A stretch of 64,000 nt of DNA from Flavobacterium sp. I3-2 (GCF_013389595.1 NZ_CP058306.1:2790001-2854000), one strand, 5' to 3'. Positions 16,907 to 25,992 are shown, counted from the stretch's first letter. Program-made: numbers and translations. The notes: a model not told the origin generated them from the sequence alone.

Positions 16907-17519
16907 AACAGAAGCATGTTGTATTACGCAATGTGATGTTCCTATGGATCAACACTATTGGGAAACACGTTGGGAAAAACAAGAAACAGGTTGGGATATT
17001 GGGTACCCATCCCCTGCAATTACATAATATATGGACGGGATCGCGGATAAAAATACCGCGATTCTGATTCCTGGTTGCGGAAATGCCTACGAAGCAGAAT
17101 ATTTAGTTCAGCAAGGATTCACTAATATTACCTTAATTGATATTGCACCAAAGGCGGTTGAAAATTTAAAACAAAAGTTTGAAAACAATCCCAACATCAC
17201 CATCTTGTTAGAAAATTTCTTCGAACATAAAGGTGGTTATGATTTGGTCATAGAGCAAACTTTTTTTAGTGCCATTCCTCCGTTCAGAAGAAAGGAATAT
17301 GCCGCAAAAATGCACGACATTTTAAAGGAAAACGGACGAATTGTAGGAGTTCTATTCGACAAACAGTTCAATAATCCATTTCCACCATTTGGAGGTTGCC
17401 CTTGTGAATATAAACCCATTTTTGAAAGTCTTTTCGATATCAAAACCATGGAAGAATGTTACAACAGTATTCCTCCACGACAAGGAAGTGAAGTATTTAT
17501 TCATTTTATCAAAAAATAA
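16890..17519 (+). pseudogene. Thiopurine-methyltransferase-like gene with in-frame stop
   Basis: The frame from ATG at 16890 reads MEQENKTEACCITQCDV and then HYWETRWEKQETGWDIGYPSPAIT, the N-terminus expected of a TPMT-family SAM methyltransferase. A TAA at 17025-17027 interrupts it at codon 46. The rest continues in the same frame with motif I (ILIPGCGNAYEAEYL) and NIPTI-like core segments up to 17519. One base change (CAA to TAA) would explain it. A 162-residue product could start at ATG 17031 but would lack the N-terminal substrate lid. The intact family methylates thiols or sulfide. Confidence 0.83.
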
Positions 17520-17523
17520 ACCA

Positions 17524-17754
17524 ATGAAACAGTGGATTCAATCATGGAATTTGATGCGTTTGCTAAGATTGGCCATGGCCATTGCAATCATTTATCAAGG
17601 AATTGATTTACAGCAGTGGTTGTTTGTTGGAATCGGTGTGGTACTAGCACTTATGCCTTTGTTCAATATAGGTTGTTGTGGTACCAACGGGTGTTCTGTA
17701 CCACGCAATCAATCAAAAAATAATAGAGAAACAACATTTACAGAAATCAAATGA
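17524..17754 (+). CDS. Small membrane protein, Cys-rich (YgaP-like transmembrane type)
   Basis: This product of about 76 residues starts MKQWIQSWNLMRLLRLAMAI. It has two hydrophobic stretches separated by a short turn, followed by NIGCCGTNGCSV and a polar tail. It resembles the transmembrane DUF2892/YgaP-type proteins found beside rhodaneses. The start at 17524 gives a 4-bp gap from the previous frame and avoids a long overlap. Its stop overlaps the next ATG (ATGA). A role in sulfur metabolism is inferred only from context. Confidence 0.8.
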   Translation: MKQWIQSWNLMRLLRLAMAIAIIYQGIDLQQWLFVGIGVVLALMPLFNIGCCGTNGCSVPRNQSKNNRETTFTEIK

Positions 17755-17945
17755 AAACATTCTTTCAAAAACATATCATAACCATTATAGGTGTTGCTGT
17801 AGGTCTTATAGTAGGGTATTTGTATTGGCATTATGTGGGATGCAATTCTGGCACATGTGCTATTACATCAAACCCAAGAAACAGTACATTGTACGGTGGT
17901 ATGATTGGAGGGTTGGTATTTTCATTATTTAAAAAAGAAAAATAG
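17751..17945 (+). CDS. DUF6132-like small membrane protein
   Basis: The 64-residue protein has a hydrophobic helix (IITIIGVAVGLIVGYLYWHYV) and a second one at STLYGGMIGGLVFSLF, separated by GCNSGTCAITSNP. This glycine- and cysteine-containing layout matches the DUF6132 family found in Bacteroidota sulfur loci. It overlaps its upstream neighbour by 4 bp and is followed after 2 bp by thioredoxin. Function unknown. Confidence 0.8.
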   Translation: MKTFFQKHIITIIGVAVGLIVGYLYWHYVGCNSGTCAITSNPRNSTLYGGMIGGLVFSLFKKEK

Positions 17946-17947
17946 AT

Positions 17948-18241
17948 ATGACATTTGAAGAAATCATTAATCAAGATAAACCTGTTTTAGTAGACTTTTT
18001 TGCTACTTGGTGTGGACCTTGTAAAATGCAAGCTCCTATTTTAGAAGAAGTAAAACAACACTTAGGTGATCAAGTATCGGTAATCAAAATCGATGTCGAT
18101 CAAAACCAATCGGTAGCCGCTCAGTACCAAGTAAGAAGCGTACCTACATTAATCATTTTCAAAAATGGACAAATTCGTTGGCGCCAAGCAGGTGTTTTTC
18201 CTGCGAATGAGTTGGAACGTTTACTAAAAGAAAATTTATAA
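17948..18241 (+). CDS. Thioredoxin
   Basis: This 97-residue single-domain thioredoxin has the active site ATWCGPCKMQAP (C22, C25) and the cis-proline loop RSVPTLIIFKNG. No signal peptide is visible, so it is cytoplasmic. It probably reduces persulfide intermediates of the rhodanese and dioxygenase enzymes encoded in the same operon. It is the last gene before a terminator. Confidence 0.95.
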   Translation: MTFEEIINQDKPVLVDFFATWCGPCKMQAPILEEVKQHLGDQVSVIKIDVDQNQSVAAQYQVRSVPTLIIFKNGQIRWRQAGVFPANELERLLKENL

Positions 18242-18244
18242 TAG

Positions 18245-18277
18245 AAAAAAAGCATTGTCCTATGGGCAGTGCTTTTT
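18245..18277 (+). terminator. Rho-independent terminator after thioredoxin gene
   Basis: A 12-bp stem with two G·U pairs (18249-18260 with 18264-18275), a 3-base loop and a following T run. Confidence 0.85.
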
Positions 18278-18279
18278 GT

Positions 18280-18293
18280 GTAACAAATGTTAC
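18280..18293. promoter_or_regulatory. Crp/Fnr-type operator, copy 4
   Basis: GTAACAAATGTTAC is followed by a TATTTTAG box at 18316-18323. The box ends exactly 36.5 bp from the operator centre, the same geometry as at copy 2. Confidence 0.83.
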
Positions 18294-18342
18294 ATAACTT
18301 TTCCTAACAGTTGTGTATTTTAGGCTTATTAAAACCATCACC

Positions 18343-19803
18343 ATGAAACATAAGTTATTGTTATTTAAAGCCTTAGGCGTATTTTTAGTGTCTCATTATA
18401 CTTTAAATGCTCAGAATATGAAGTTTGAACGAATTTACGATGAAACACTTGCACAAGCGAGTTACATCATTGCGAATGATAAAAATGAAGCCATCGTAAT
18501 TGACCCAAAACGCGATATCGATACGTATTTAGAATACGCGAAAAAGAATGGTTTAACGATAAAATATGTTACTGAAACACATATTCATGCCGATTATTTA
18601 AGTGGGGCACCAGAATTAGCAAAAGCTACTCAAGCGGATTTATTACTATCTAACGAAGGTGGACCTGATTGGCAATATGCTTTTGATCATCAACCATTAA
18701 AAGACCAGCAAATTATACAATTGGGAAATGTTGAACTAAAGGTGATACACACTCCCGGACATACGCCAGAAAGCTTAACTTTTTTAGTAAAAAACACGAA
18801 AGATCAGACGGCACCAACTAAAGCTATTACAGGAGATTTTATTTTTGTAGGTGATGTGGGTCGTCCTGATTTATTAGAAAAAGCGGCCGGTCAAAAAGGG
18901 TCGCAATTTGAAGGAGCATATCAATTGTTTACATCATTGAATCAGTTCATTAAATTACCTAAAAACACAGAGATTTGGCCTGGTCACGGTGCTGGTTCGT
19001 TTTGTGGTAAAAGTTTGAGCAACATTCCTCAATCTACATTGGAACAAGAAATGGCAACAAGCCCTGCTTTTCAATACTTGAATGATAAAGATGCGTTTAC
19101 TAAATTTATTTTAGATGGTCAGCCTGAACCACCTAAATATTTTGCGGTAATGAAACAATGGAATAAATCGGTACGACCTTTATTGATTGAAGTACCAAAA
19201 ATTCAAAATTTATCAACTGTTGAATTAGAGAATGCCATCAAAAATAATGTGTTGGTGATTGATGCTCGTAAAAAAGAGGAAGTAGCGAAAGGCTTTATTC
19301 CAGGTAGTTTACATATTGAAGGTGGAAAATCATTTGCAACGTTTGTAGGATCTTTGGTAGATTACAACAATCAAATAGTATTGGTGGGCAATGAAGATCA
19401 AATCGAAAATTTACAACGTAAATTGATACGCATTGGAATGGACAACATTTATGGTTATATTTCTGATGTAAAAGAATTAAATGGTTTGAAAACTTCTAAT
19501 ATTATTACAGCTAAAGAGGTTCAACAATTAATGAAAGTCAAAAATGTTCAGTTGGTTGATGTTCGTACAGCAACGGAATACGCAAGTGGTCACATCAAAG
19601 GTTTTGAAAACATTACTCTGAATTCTTTAGAGAAAAACGTTTCTAAAATCCAAAAAGATGCACCTGTGATTATTCACTGTCAAAGTGGTGTACGTGGTGC
19701 TATGGCCTACTCTATTCTAGAAAAATTAGGCTACACAAATATTTTAAATTACAGCGGCAGTATCAACGATTGGTCTGCTAAAAAATTACCTTTGGTAAAA
19801 TAA
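18343..19803 (+). CDS. Exported persulfide dioxygenase–rhodanese fusion
   Basis: This 486-residue protein has an N-terminal signal peptide (MKHKLLLFKALGVFLVSHYT, cut after LNAQ). The metallo-beta-lactamase domain has THIHADYLSG (H80, H82, D84), HTPGHTPES and ITGDFIFVGDVGRPDL. Two rhodanese repeats follow: the first lacks its Cys (VLVGNEDQ), the second keeps IIHCQSGVRG. It is the periplasmic counterpart of the protein at 15144. The start at 18343 is preferred because an upstream frame start at 18313 overlaps the promoter box. Confidence 0.92.
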   Translation: MKHKLLLFKALGVFLVSHYTLNAQNMKFERIYDETLAQASYIIANDKNEAIVIDPKRDIDTYLEYAKKNGLTIKYVTETHIHADYLSGAPELAKATQADLLLSNEGGPDWQYAFDHQPLKDQQIIQLGNVELKVIHTPGHTPESLTFLVKNTKDQTAPTKAITGDFIFVGDVGRPDLLEKAAGQKGSQFEGAYQLFTSLNQFIKLPKNTEIWPGHGAGSFCGKSLSNIPQSTLEQEMATSPAFQYLNDKDAFTKFILDGQPEPPKYFAVMKQWNKSVRPLLIEVPKIQNLSTVELENAIKNNVLVIDARKKEEVAKGFIPGSLHIEGGKSFATFVGSLVDYNNQIVLVGNEDQIENLQRKLIRIGMDNIYGYISDVKELNGLKTSNIITAKEVQQLMKVKNVQLVDVRTATEYASGHIKGFENITLNSLEKNVSKIQKDAPVIIHCQSGVRGAMAYSILEKLGYTNILNYSGSINDWSAKKLPLVK

Positions 19804-19806
19804 TAT

Positions 19807-20145
19807 ATGAAAGCTACAAGGAAAATATTCTTCTACTTATCATTAGTCTTGATTTCAGGACTAATGATGATTCCTTGTGCCGTAAAACAACAAATTAAAG
19901 GCAGTATTACGCAAACTCAAACGACTTACAATGGTAAAAATAGTGCCAAGGTTTGTGTAACAACTTATGCTACAACCCAGCAACAACATCGTTTACAAAT
20001 TGCGAAATTACTACCATTTCTTTTTTCAGATGTTTTAAAAATTGATAACGACCGTTTTACTCAAGTCGTTTTACCAAATTCTTTTATTTTCTTTTTTAAG
20101 GAGAAAGTTCCCTCGTATATCCTACATTGTTTATTTAGAATTTAG
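19807..20145 (+). CDS. Small hypothetical exported or membrane protein
   Basis: The 112-residue basic protein begins with a hydrophobic segment (IFFYLSLVLISGLMMIPCA) that could be a signal or lipoprotein-like anchor. The remainder is polar and threonine/glutamine-rich, and it ends in an aromatic stretch. I recognise no family. It starts 3 bp after the exported dioxygenase fusion and precedes the DoxX gene, so it probably belongs to the same sulfur unit. Confidence 0.6.
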   Translation: MKATRKIFFYLSLVLISGLMMIPCAVKQQIKGSITQTQTTYNGKNSAKVCVTTYATTQQQHRLQIAKLLPFLFSDVLKIDNDRFTQVVLPNSFIFFFKEKVPSYILHCLFRI

Positions 20146-20200
20146 AATGCACTAATGTTAAGTTTTTTAATTTATTAGTCACTAAATTTTATTTAAAAAT

Positions 20201-20611
20201 ATGAAAGAAACAACCGTTTCTAGTACATCAATATTGGTGTTACGCATCGCTGTGAGTGGCATTTTTATCGCCGCAGGAATAAATCATTTACAAAAACCTC
20301 AAGGCGTTGCCAAACGAATTTTAGAAGCACCAAGTGGTGAATTTTTAAGTTCCATTGTTGATCCACATTTCCTTGCGTTAAGTTCAGGCTTTTTATTATT
20401 ACTTTTCGGAATTACATTTTTGTTGGGTATTTACACGAGAATCAGTGCCATTGCTTTAGTGCTTTTATTGATTCCGATTACTTTAACTATTCAAATAAAT
20501 GGAGGTATATTGTTTGGACCTTTATGGAAGAACATAGTCATTTTTGGTGGCTTGTCTTTCTTTATCATCAATAAAAATCTTCCGTATCAAATCTTTCCAA
20601 AAACTAAATAA
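20201..20611 (+). CDS. DoxX-family membrane protein
   Basis: The 136-residue protein has four hydrophobic helices: LRIAVSGIFIAAGINHL, FLALSSGFLLLLFGITFLLG, ISAIALVLLLIPITLTI and the final IVIFGGLSFFII. This is the DoxX/DoxD-like layout. DoxD/DoxA act with thiosulfate:quinone oxidoreduction in archaea, and here the gene sits among persulfide-oxidising genes. Its stop overlaps the ATG of the SoxB-like gene (TAATG). Confidence 0.87.
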   Translation: MKETTVSSTSILVLRIAVSGIFIAAGINHLQKPQGVAKRILEAPSGEFLSSIVDPHFLALSSGFLLLLFGITFLLGIYTRISAIALVLLLIPITLTIQINGGILFGPLWKNIVIFGGLSFFIINKNLPYQIFPKTK

Positions 20612-22206
20612 TGAAAAAATATATTTTAACCTTACTTGCGTCTATTCCATTCGTAACTATGGCACAACAACAAAAAATAACCATTTTACAGACAGCAGAT
20701 ATCCATGCATATATGAATCCTCACGATGAATTATTTGTGGAAAACGGACAAATTACCTTTCGTAAAGCTGGAGGATTAGCTCATATTAAAACCGTTGTAG
20801 ATCAAATCAAAAAAGAAAATCCTAAAGGGACGCTTTTGATTGATGGTGGTGATTTTTACCAAGGAAGTGGAGAAAGTGTTCGCTCACAAGGTGCTATTTT
20901 CCCAAAAATTATCCACGAAATGAATTATGATTTGCTGATTCCTGGCAATTGGGAAGTGATTTATGGCAAAGAAGTGATGATGGAATTGATGAACAATTAC
21001 AAAACCAATGTCATTACCTCCAATATGTTTCATAAAACGGATAACAACCCTATGTTCCCTCAGCATTGGATTACAGAAATGAAAGGTGTTAAAATAGGTT
21101 TTATTTCTTATAATGATCCTGAAATCCCTATTCGTCAAAATCCTGGTTATTCTGAAGGTATTGCATTTACAGAAGTTAATCATAATCTGAAAGCCTTAGT
21201 TTCGGAAATGAAAACTGTTAGAAAAGTCGACCTATTATTTATTGTCGCTCATATTGGTATTTCCAAACAAGTAGCTTTAGCCAATCATCCCGATGTAGAA
21301 GGCGTAGATTTTATTTTTGGAAATGATACCCACGAACGCATTCGAAAACCTATTGAAGGTAAATACAGTAAAGTAGTAGAACCTGGCGCTTTTAGTTCGT
21401 TTTTAGGAAGATTGGACGTTACGGTAGAAAATGGAAAAATGATAGATTATCAATATAATTTGATAGAAATTGATCCTAAAAAATATCCGGCAGATAAAAA
21501 AGTTCAAAAAGTAATTGATCGCCAACTAAAACCATTTGCCAAAGAAATGAACGAAGTATTGGGGTATACTACAACGCCTTTGTATCGTTATTTGGTAGTA
21601 GAAAATCCGATGGATAATTTAATTACCGATGCCTTGCTATGGAAAACAGGTGTAGATTTTGCAACCTCTAATGGTTTCCGTTTTGGGGTGCCAATTTTAC
21701 CGAATGAAGAAGGAAAAGCAGCCATTACACAACGAGATTTATGGCGTATGCTTCCGGTAGATGAAAAAATGAAAATTGCAGAAGTTTCTGGTCAACAAAT
21801 TTTAGATTGGCTAGAAAAAGAAATCAATAATGTATATGCTAAAGATCCTTTAAAACGTTTTGGCGGTTGGTTGGTACGCTTCTCTGGCATGACATTAAAA
21901 TTTGATAGCAGCAAAGAGATCGGCGAACGTGTATTAGAAGTAACCATTCAAGGAAAGCCTTTAGAAAAAGACAAAATGTATAAAATGGCATCTTGTAATC
22001 GTACTGGTGAACCGTTATCGACAATGTGTAGAATGCCAAATGCTAAAAATGCGGTCATTCAAAAATTCACATTGCATGATGCTGTTAGAGATTACTTGAA
22101 ACACCACAAAACGGTAAGTCCGAAAATTGATGGTCGTGCTCAGGCAGTAGATTTAGGTGATAATGTATTCTCCCAAATGAAAGAAACAGGATACGAGTTT
22201 AAATAA
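20611..22206 (+). CDS. SoxB-like periplasmic metallophosphoesterase / 5'-nucleotidase family
   Basis: This 531-residue exported protein has signal peptide MKKYILTLLASIPFVTMAQ. Metal motifs include LQTADIHAYM (D30, H32), LLIDGGDFYQGSG, IPGNWEV and LFIVAHIGISK, and a C-terminal 5'-nucleotidase domain is present. The GNWE in place of the usual GNH(D/E) is characteristic of SoxB thiosulfohydrolases. It may hydrolyse a sulfate or sulfane group in the periplasm. A nucleotidase role is the alternative. It ends the sulfur cluster. Confidence 0.85.
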   Translation: MKKYILTLLASIPFVTMAQQQKITILQTADIHAYMNPHDELFVENGQITFRKAGGLAHIKTVVDQIKKENPKGTLLIDGGDFYQGSGESVRSQGAIFPKIIHEMNYDLLIPGNWEVIYGKEVMMELMNNYKTNVITSNMFHKTDNNPMFPQHWITEMKGVKIGFISYNDPEIPIRQNPGYSEGIAFTEVNHNLKALVSEMKTVRKVDLLFIVAHIGISKQVALANHPDVEGVDFIFGNDTHERIRKPIEGKYSKVVEPGAFSSFLGRLDVTVENGKMIDYQYNLIEIDPKKYPADKKVQKVIDRQLKPFAKEMNEVLGYTTTPLYRYLVVENPMDNLITDALLWKTGVDFATSNGFRFGVPILPNEEGKAAITQRDLWRMLPVDEKMKIAEVSGQQILDWLEKEINNVYAKDPLKRFGGWLVRFSGMTLKFDSSKEIGERVLEVTIQGKPLEKDKMYKMASCNRTGEPLSTMCRMPNAKNAVIQKFTLHDAVRDYLKHHKTVSPKIDGRAQAVDLGDNVFSQMKETGYEFK

Positions 22207-22212
22207 GATACT

Positions 22213-22237
22213 AATCCCCATTCAGGGGATTTTTTTA
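22213..22237 (+). terminator. Rho-independent terminator after SoxB-like gene
   Basis: AATCCCC pairs with GGGGATT around a 5-base loop, followed by seven T. Confidence 0.88.
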
Positions 22238-22330
22238 TGAGTTCGCTATTCTTTTTTAATCAACTAATGTAACAATAGTAACTAATCAAATGTAAACTTA
22301 CTTATAGATTTGTAAACATTACATTTAAAA

Positions 22331-23026
22331 ATGACCAAGCAAATTTATTACATACTATCATTCATTTTATTGATTTCAACTAATAGTGTTGCTCAATCCA
22401 ATAACTTATGGTTGAGAGCTACGTTTTCTGTAAAAGATTCTTTAGGAATTACCTATGATGCAGAGTTACAATATCGGTTACAAACAATTGCTACAGAAAG
22501 CATACCTAAACACCCTTTTTTAAATTCTGGACGTATTTGGATGCATTATTCACTTAATGAAAAAATGAAAATTTCATTATCCCCTGTGGCTTTTTTTGAC
22601 CACATAAAATATAAGAACAAAGACGAACTTTATCTAAAGTCACATATAAAAGAATACAGAAATAGTTTAGCCGCAGAGTATCAATTTATTCAACAAAAAA
22701 GATTTCATTTATATGCTAGAACAGCCATTGAATTTAGATTTTTTTCCAACAAAAAAAATGAATTTAGATGGAGAAATCGCGTAGGTATAGATATCAAAAT
22801 TACTAATAAAACTATACTAAGACCGTTTTACGAAATCTTTCATAAAAATTCTAATTCCAATTCACTAATATTGGATCAAATGCGTTTTAACTTGAGTTTG
22901 AAACATCAATTTTCAAAAAAATGGATTGCAGAATTAGGTTATATTGACCAGCTAAATCCAAATCAGCTAACGGTAAAACTAGAAAGGAAACCTAATGTAT
23001 TCATAAATATTCAATATAAATTATAA
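22331..23026 (+). CDS. DUF2490 family outer-membrane-like protein
   Basis: This 231-residue protein has a signal peptide (MTKQIYYILSFILLISTNSV, cut near AQS) and many alternating-hydrophobicity strands typical of a small beta-barrel, ending with the aromatic-flanked strand NVFINIQYKL. NLWLRATFSVKDSLG and the tract on sensing basic barrel strands match DUF2490. The function is not known. It stands alone, with a terminator upstream and an empty region downstream. Confidence 0.85.
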   Translation: MTKQIYYILSFILLISTNSVAQSNNLWLRATFSVKDSLGITYDAELQYRLQTIATESIPKHPFLNSGRIWMHYSLNEKMKISLSPVAFFDHIKYKNKDELYLKSHIKEYRNSLAAEYQFIQQKRFHLYARTAIEFRFFSNKKNEFRWRNRVGIDIKITNKTILRPFYEIFHKNSNSNSLILDQMRFNLSLKHQFSKKWIAELGYIDQLNPNQLTVKLERKPNVFINIQYKL

Positions 23027-23939
23027 AATAATATATTAAAATAAAGAAAAACTGAAAGGCTTAAAAAGATATTTTGACTTATTATATAATTAAAAACGAA
23101 TTAATAAACTAGAAATAGCTCTATAATTTTCTAAAACATTTAAAGTTACATCGTGGTTTATTGAAATATTAAAGAAAGAGATATAATATTAAAACCTAAT
23201 AAAAATTCAAAGATTAATCTCTTTTACTCAGATTTAAAATGTGTGGAAAAAGAGATTTTTGTATCTTAACAAGATCGTTAGAAATTTATATTTCAGAATA
23301 ATAATTATGTCTTTTAGCATTTATGGATGAAATAAAAACATACTTAAAATAAAGTCAATTATGCAATAATTGAATAAGCTTGAATATGTTTCAACTCGGA
23401 TTAATATCCAAATACTTACTAAAATATGAAAGGCTTATATTTAACAATGTTATGTATAATAAACACTCACAAGTAATAATCATCTACACCTCTCTTTATT
23501 TCGAACTATTTAAAATAATCAATTAGTGAAATTTAACCATTGATATATTAATAATATTTATCAAGTGTTTAAAAAAAAGTCATTATTTTCATTTTTAGCC
23601 TTTTTTTTTAGTTTTATTACAATATTTGTCTGTATAACAAAAAAAAAATACAATTAAAAATTTTAAAAATAATTCAAGTCCGAGAATAAAATCAGTATAA
23701 ATTTAAATACTATCAAAATAAAACGTCTTTAAATAATAGTAAAAATTATCTTAAGTAATAAATAAATTTATATTCATGTTCAACATTGTTTAATCTTTTT
23801 CTAAGCTAAAAATTCCAATTTTAATATTGAACTAATGATTTCTATATAAATAATTAAAAACATTACTTTCTAAAGAGTAAAGCATTATAAAATTTTAATA
23901 CTTCTTGAAAAAAAATTATATTTAAGAAAAAAATTAGCT
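23027..23939. other. Long AT-rich intergenic region
   Basis: About 910 bp contain no gene I can defend. A 30-codon frame starting with GTG at 23575 encodes a hydrophobic, signal-like peptide (VFKKKSLFSFLAFFFSFITIF) but has no other support. The region should hold the promoter of the DUF389 gene. No tRNA-like or strong hairpin structure was seen. Confidence 0.55.
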
Positions 23940-25235
23940 ATGAAAATTTTTAATCCATGGAATCTTCACGAAGGCGAAGAAAATAAAGAAAAAGTACTAG
24001 TCGATATTACTAATAATATTTCTTTTAACGGAGCAAATTTATGGATTTTAGCATGTGCTATACTAATTGCATCAATTGGTTTAAATATGAACTCTACAGC
24101 TGTAATTATTGGCGCTATGCTAATATCTCCGCTTATGGGACCAATAGTAGGTGCTGGATTTGCTTTAGCTACATTTAATTTTCAATTACTATCCAAGTCG
24201 TTAAAAAATTTGTTAATAGCAACTTGTGTAAGTTTAATAGTATCGACTATTTACTTTTATCTAAGTCCTTTTAAAGAAGTTCAATCAGAACTGTTAGCAA
24301 GAACATCTCCCACTATTTATGATGTAATGATTGCTTTCTTTGGAGGTATCGTTGGAGCCATATCTATAACACGTAAAGAAAAGGGAAATCCAATTTCTGG
24401 TGTAGCAATTGCAACAGCTTTGATGCCGCCTTTATGTACCGCAGGTTTTGGTCTGGCAACAGGAGATTTTAAATTTTTTGTTGGAGCAGTTTATCTTTAT
24501 GCTATAAATTGTTTTTTTATTGGTATTTCAACTTATTTGATAATTAAATATTTAAAATACAAACCACAAGAAATTACTACAAATCTTAAAACTGCTAAAA
24601 ATGTGAGATATGGAATAACGATACTTTTATTTTTAATTACTATTCCTAGTTTGTACATTGCATATCAACTTTTACAAGAAAAAAAATATAATCAAAATGT
24701 GAATGTATTTTTAGATAAAGAATTTGTGGAAAAAGGGCATACTATTATTTATAAAAAAATAAATTTTAAGTCTAATCCAAAAAAAGTTGAAATTGCACTA
24801 ATCTCAAAGAAATTTGATTCATTAGAATTGAATCGATTAAATGATTTACTAAAAATTTATACAATACCAAATTCAGAATTAATTATTAAACAAAATACTC
24901 AAGATTTAAAACAAGAAATATTAGCTGAGCTGAAAAAGAATAATAATATATCAAAAGGTGATGATATCCAAATTAAAAATTTAAGACAAGCAATAGCAAA
25001 GTATCAATTGTATGATCAAGATTTTATAACAGATATATCAATTGTATTTCCGGAAATAAAAAATTACTCTGTAGGCCTACAAAATCACATAATATCTAAA
25101 GATTCTATAGTTGAAAAACCAATGTTTATGTATGAATCAACAAAAAATTTAGATACAACAAAATTAAAAAAATGGCTGATAAACAAATGGGATACTGACG
25201 AAATAGATATTCAAGAATTTGACACAAAAAAATAA
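23940..25235 (+). CDS. DUF389 family membrane protein
   Basis: The 431-residue protein has an N-terminal membrane domain of about six helices (residues 30-250) with the DUF389 signature SIGLNMNSTAVIIGAMLISPLMGPIVG and ISGVAIATALMPPLCTAGFGLA. A soluble C-terminal region of about 180 residues, rich in Lys, Asp and Asn, follows. The transport substrate is not established for the family. It stands next to K+ uptake genes encoded on the other strand. Confidence 0.9.
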   Translation: MKIFNPWNLHEGEENKEKVLVDITNNISFNGANLWILACAILIASIGLNMNSTAVIIGAMLISPLMGPIVGAGFALATFNFQLLSKSLKNLLIATCVSLIVSTIYFYLSPFKEVQSELLARTSPTIYDVMIAFFGGIVGAISITRKEKGNPISGVAIATALMPPLCTAGFGLATGDFKFFVGAVYLYAINCFFIGISTYLIIKYLKYKPQEITTNLKTAKNVRYGITILLFLITIPSLYIAYQLLQEKKYNQNVNVFLDKEFVEKGHTIIYKKINFKSNPKKVEIALISKKFDSLELNRLNDLLKIYTIPNSELIIKQNTQDLKQEILAELKKNNNISKGDDIQIKNLRQAIAKYQLYDQDFITDISIVFPEIKNYSVGLQNHIISKDSIVEKPMFMYESTKNLDTTKLKKWLINKWDTDEIDIQEFDTKK

Positions 25236-25292
25236 ATAGACTTCGAACTGATTATAAATGAGACTAAGTTATATATTGTATAATTATTTTTA

Positions 25293-25985
25293 TCAGACTA
25301 CAAATCTTTTAATAAATTTATATATATCATTATTTGCACCATATATTACTAATACATCATCTTTTTCTATAACAGTAGATGAAGAAGGAAACCCTTGAAC
25401 TTGGGGTACCATCTTAAATTGACCTAAAAAACTAGTCTCTTCTTTATTTTTAATAATTGTCATTACTAAAATATTATAATTTTTTTTAAATTGAATCTCA
25501 TCAAAGGTTTTTCCAACAAGCTCTTTCGGTGATAAGACTTCGATTATACTAAAATCATTATTTAAATCAAAAGAATCTATAATACCTTTAGCATTCAATT
25601 TTTTAGTCCATCTTTCTGCAGATTCTTCTTCTGGTCTTATAATTTGATCAACTCCGATAGCATGTAGAACATTTTCGTGAACTGAATTTATTGAACGGCT
25701 AATTAACCTCTTTACATTCTTGTTTTTGAAATTAGCTGTAGCCATGATATTAGCTCCTTCATTTTCTCCGATAGTCACTAAAACAATGTCGGTATTATTA
25801 ATTGGTAATTTACTTAAAGCTATCTCATCGGTTGCATCTAAGCAAATGGTATAAGAAAATTTATCTTTATAATATTCTACCCTCTCATTATTACTATCAA
25901 CTCCAATAACTTCATGACCTAATTTTGTCATTTTAATACCAAGAGATGAGCCAAAATTTCCTAAACCGATTATAATTAGTTTCAT
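25293..25985 (-). CDS. ktrA: K+ uptake regulatory subunit, TrkA/KtrA family
   Basis: This 230-residue cytoplasmic protein has an RCK-N Rossmann domain with LIIIGLGNFGSSLGIKM and an acidic ribose-binding end (VIGVDSN), followed by an RCK-C domain (residues about 140-225, ELVGKTFDEIQF and DVLVIYGANND). It binds nucleotides and gates the channel encoded immediately upstream (7 bp), which is KtrB-like. The single-RCK length of about 220 residues fits KtrA rather than the duplicated TrkA. Confidence 0.92.
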   Translation of the reverse strand: MKLIIIGLGNFGSSLGIKMTKLGHEVIGVDSNNERVEYYKDKFSYTICLDATDEIALSKLPINNTDIVLVTIGENEGANIMATANFKNKNVKRLISRSINSVHENVLHAIGVDQIIRPEEESAERWTKKLNAKGIIDSFDLNNDFSIIEVLSPKELVGKTFDEIQFKKNYNILVMTIIKNKEETSFLGQFKMVPQVQGFPSSSTVIEKDDVLVIYGANNDIYKFIKRFVV

Positions 25986-25992
25986 AAAATAT

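Noticed and set aside
22266..22279. Fifth Crp/Fnr operator (GTAACAATAGTAAC) before the DUF2490 gene
   Set aside because: The right arm is GTAAC rather than GTTAC and the spacer differs, so it is not a convincing member of the set.
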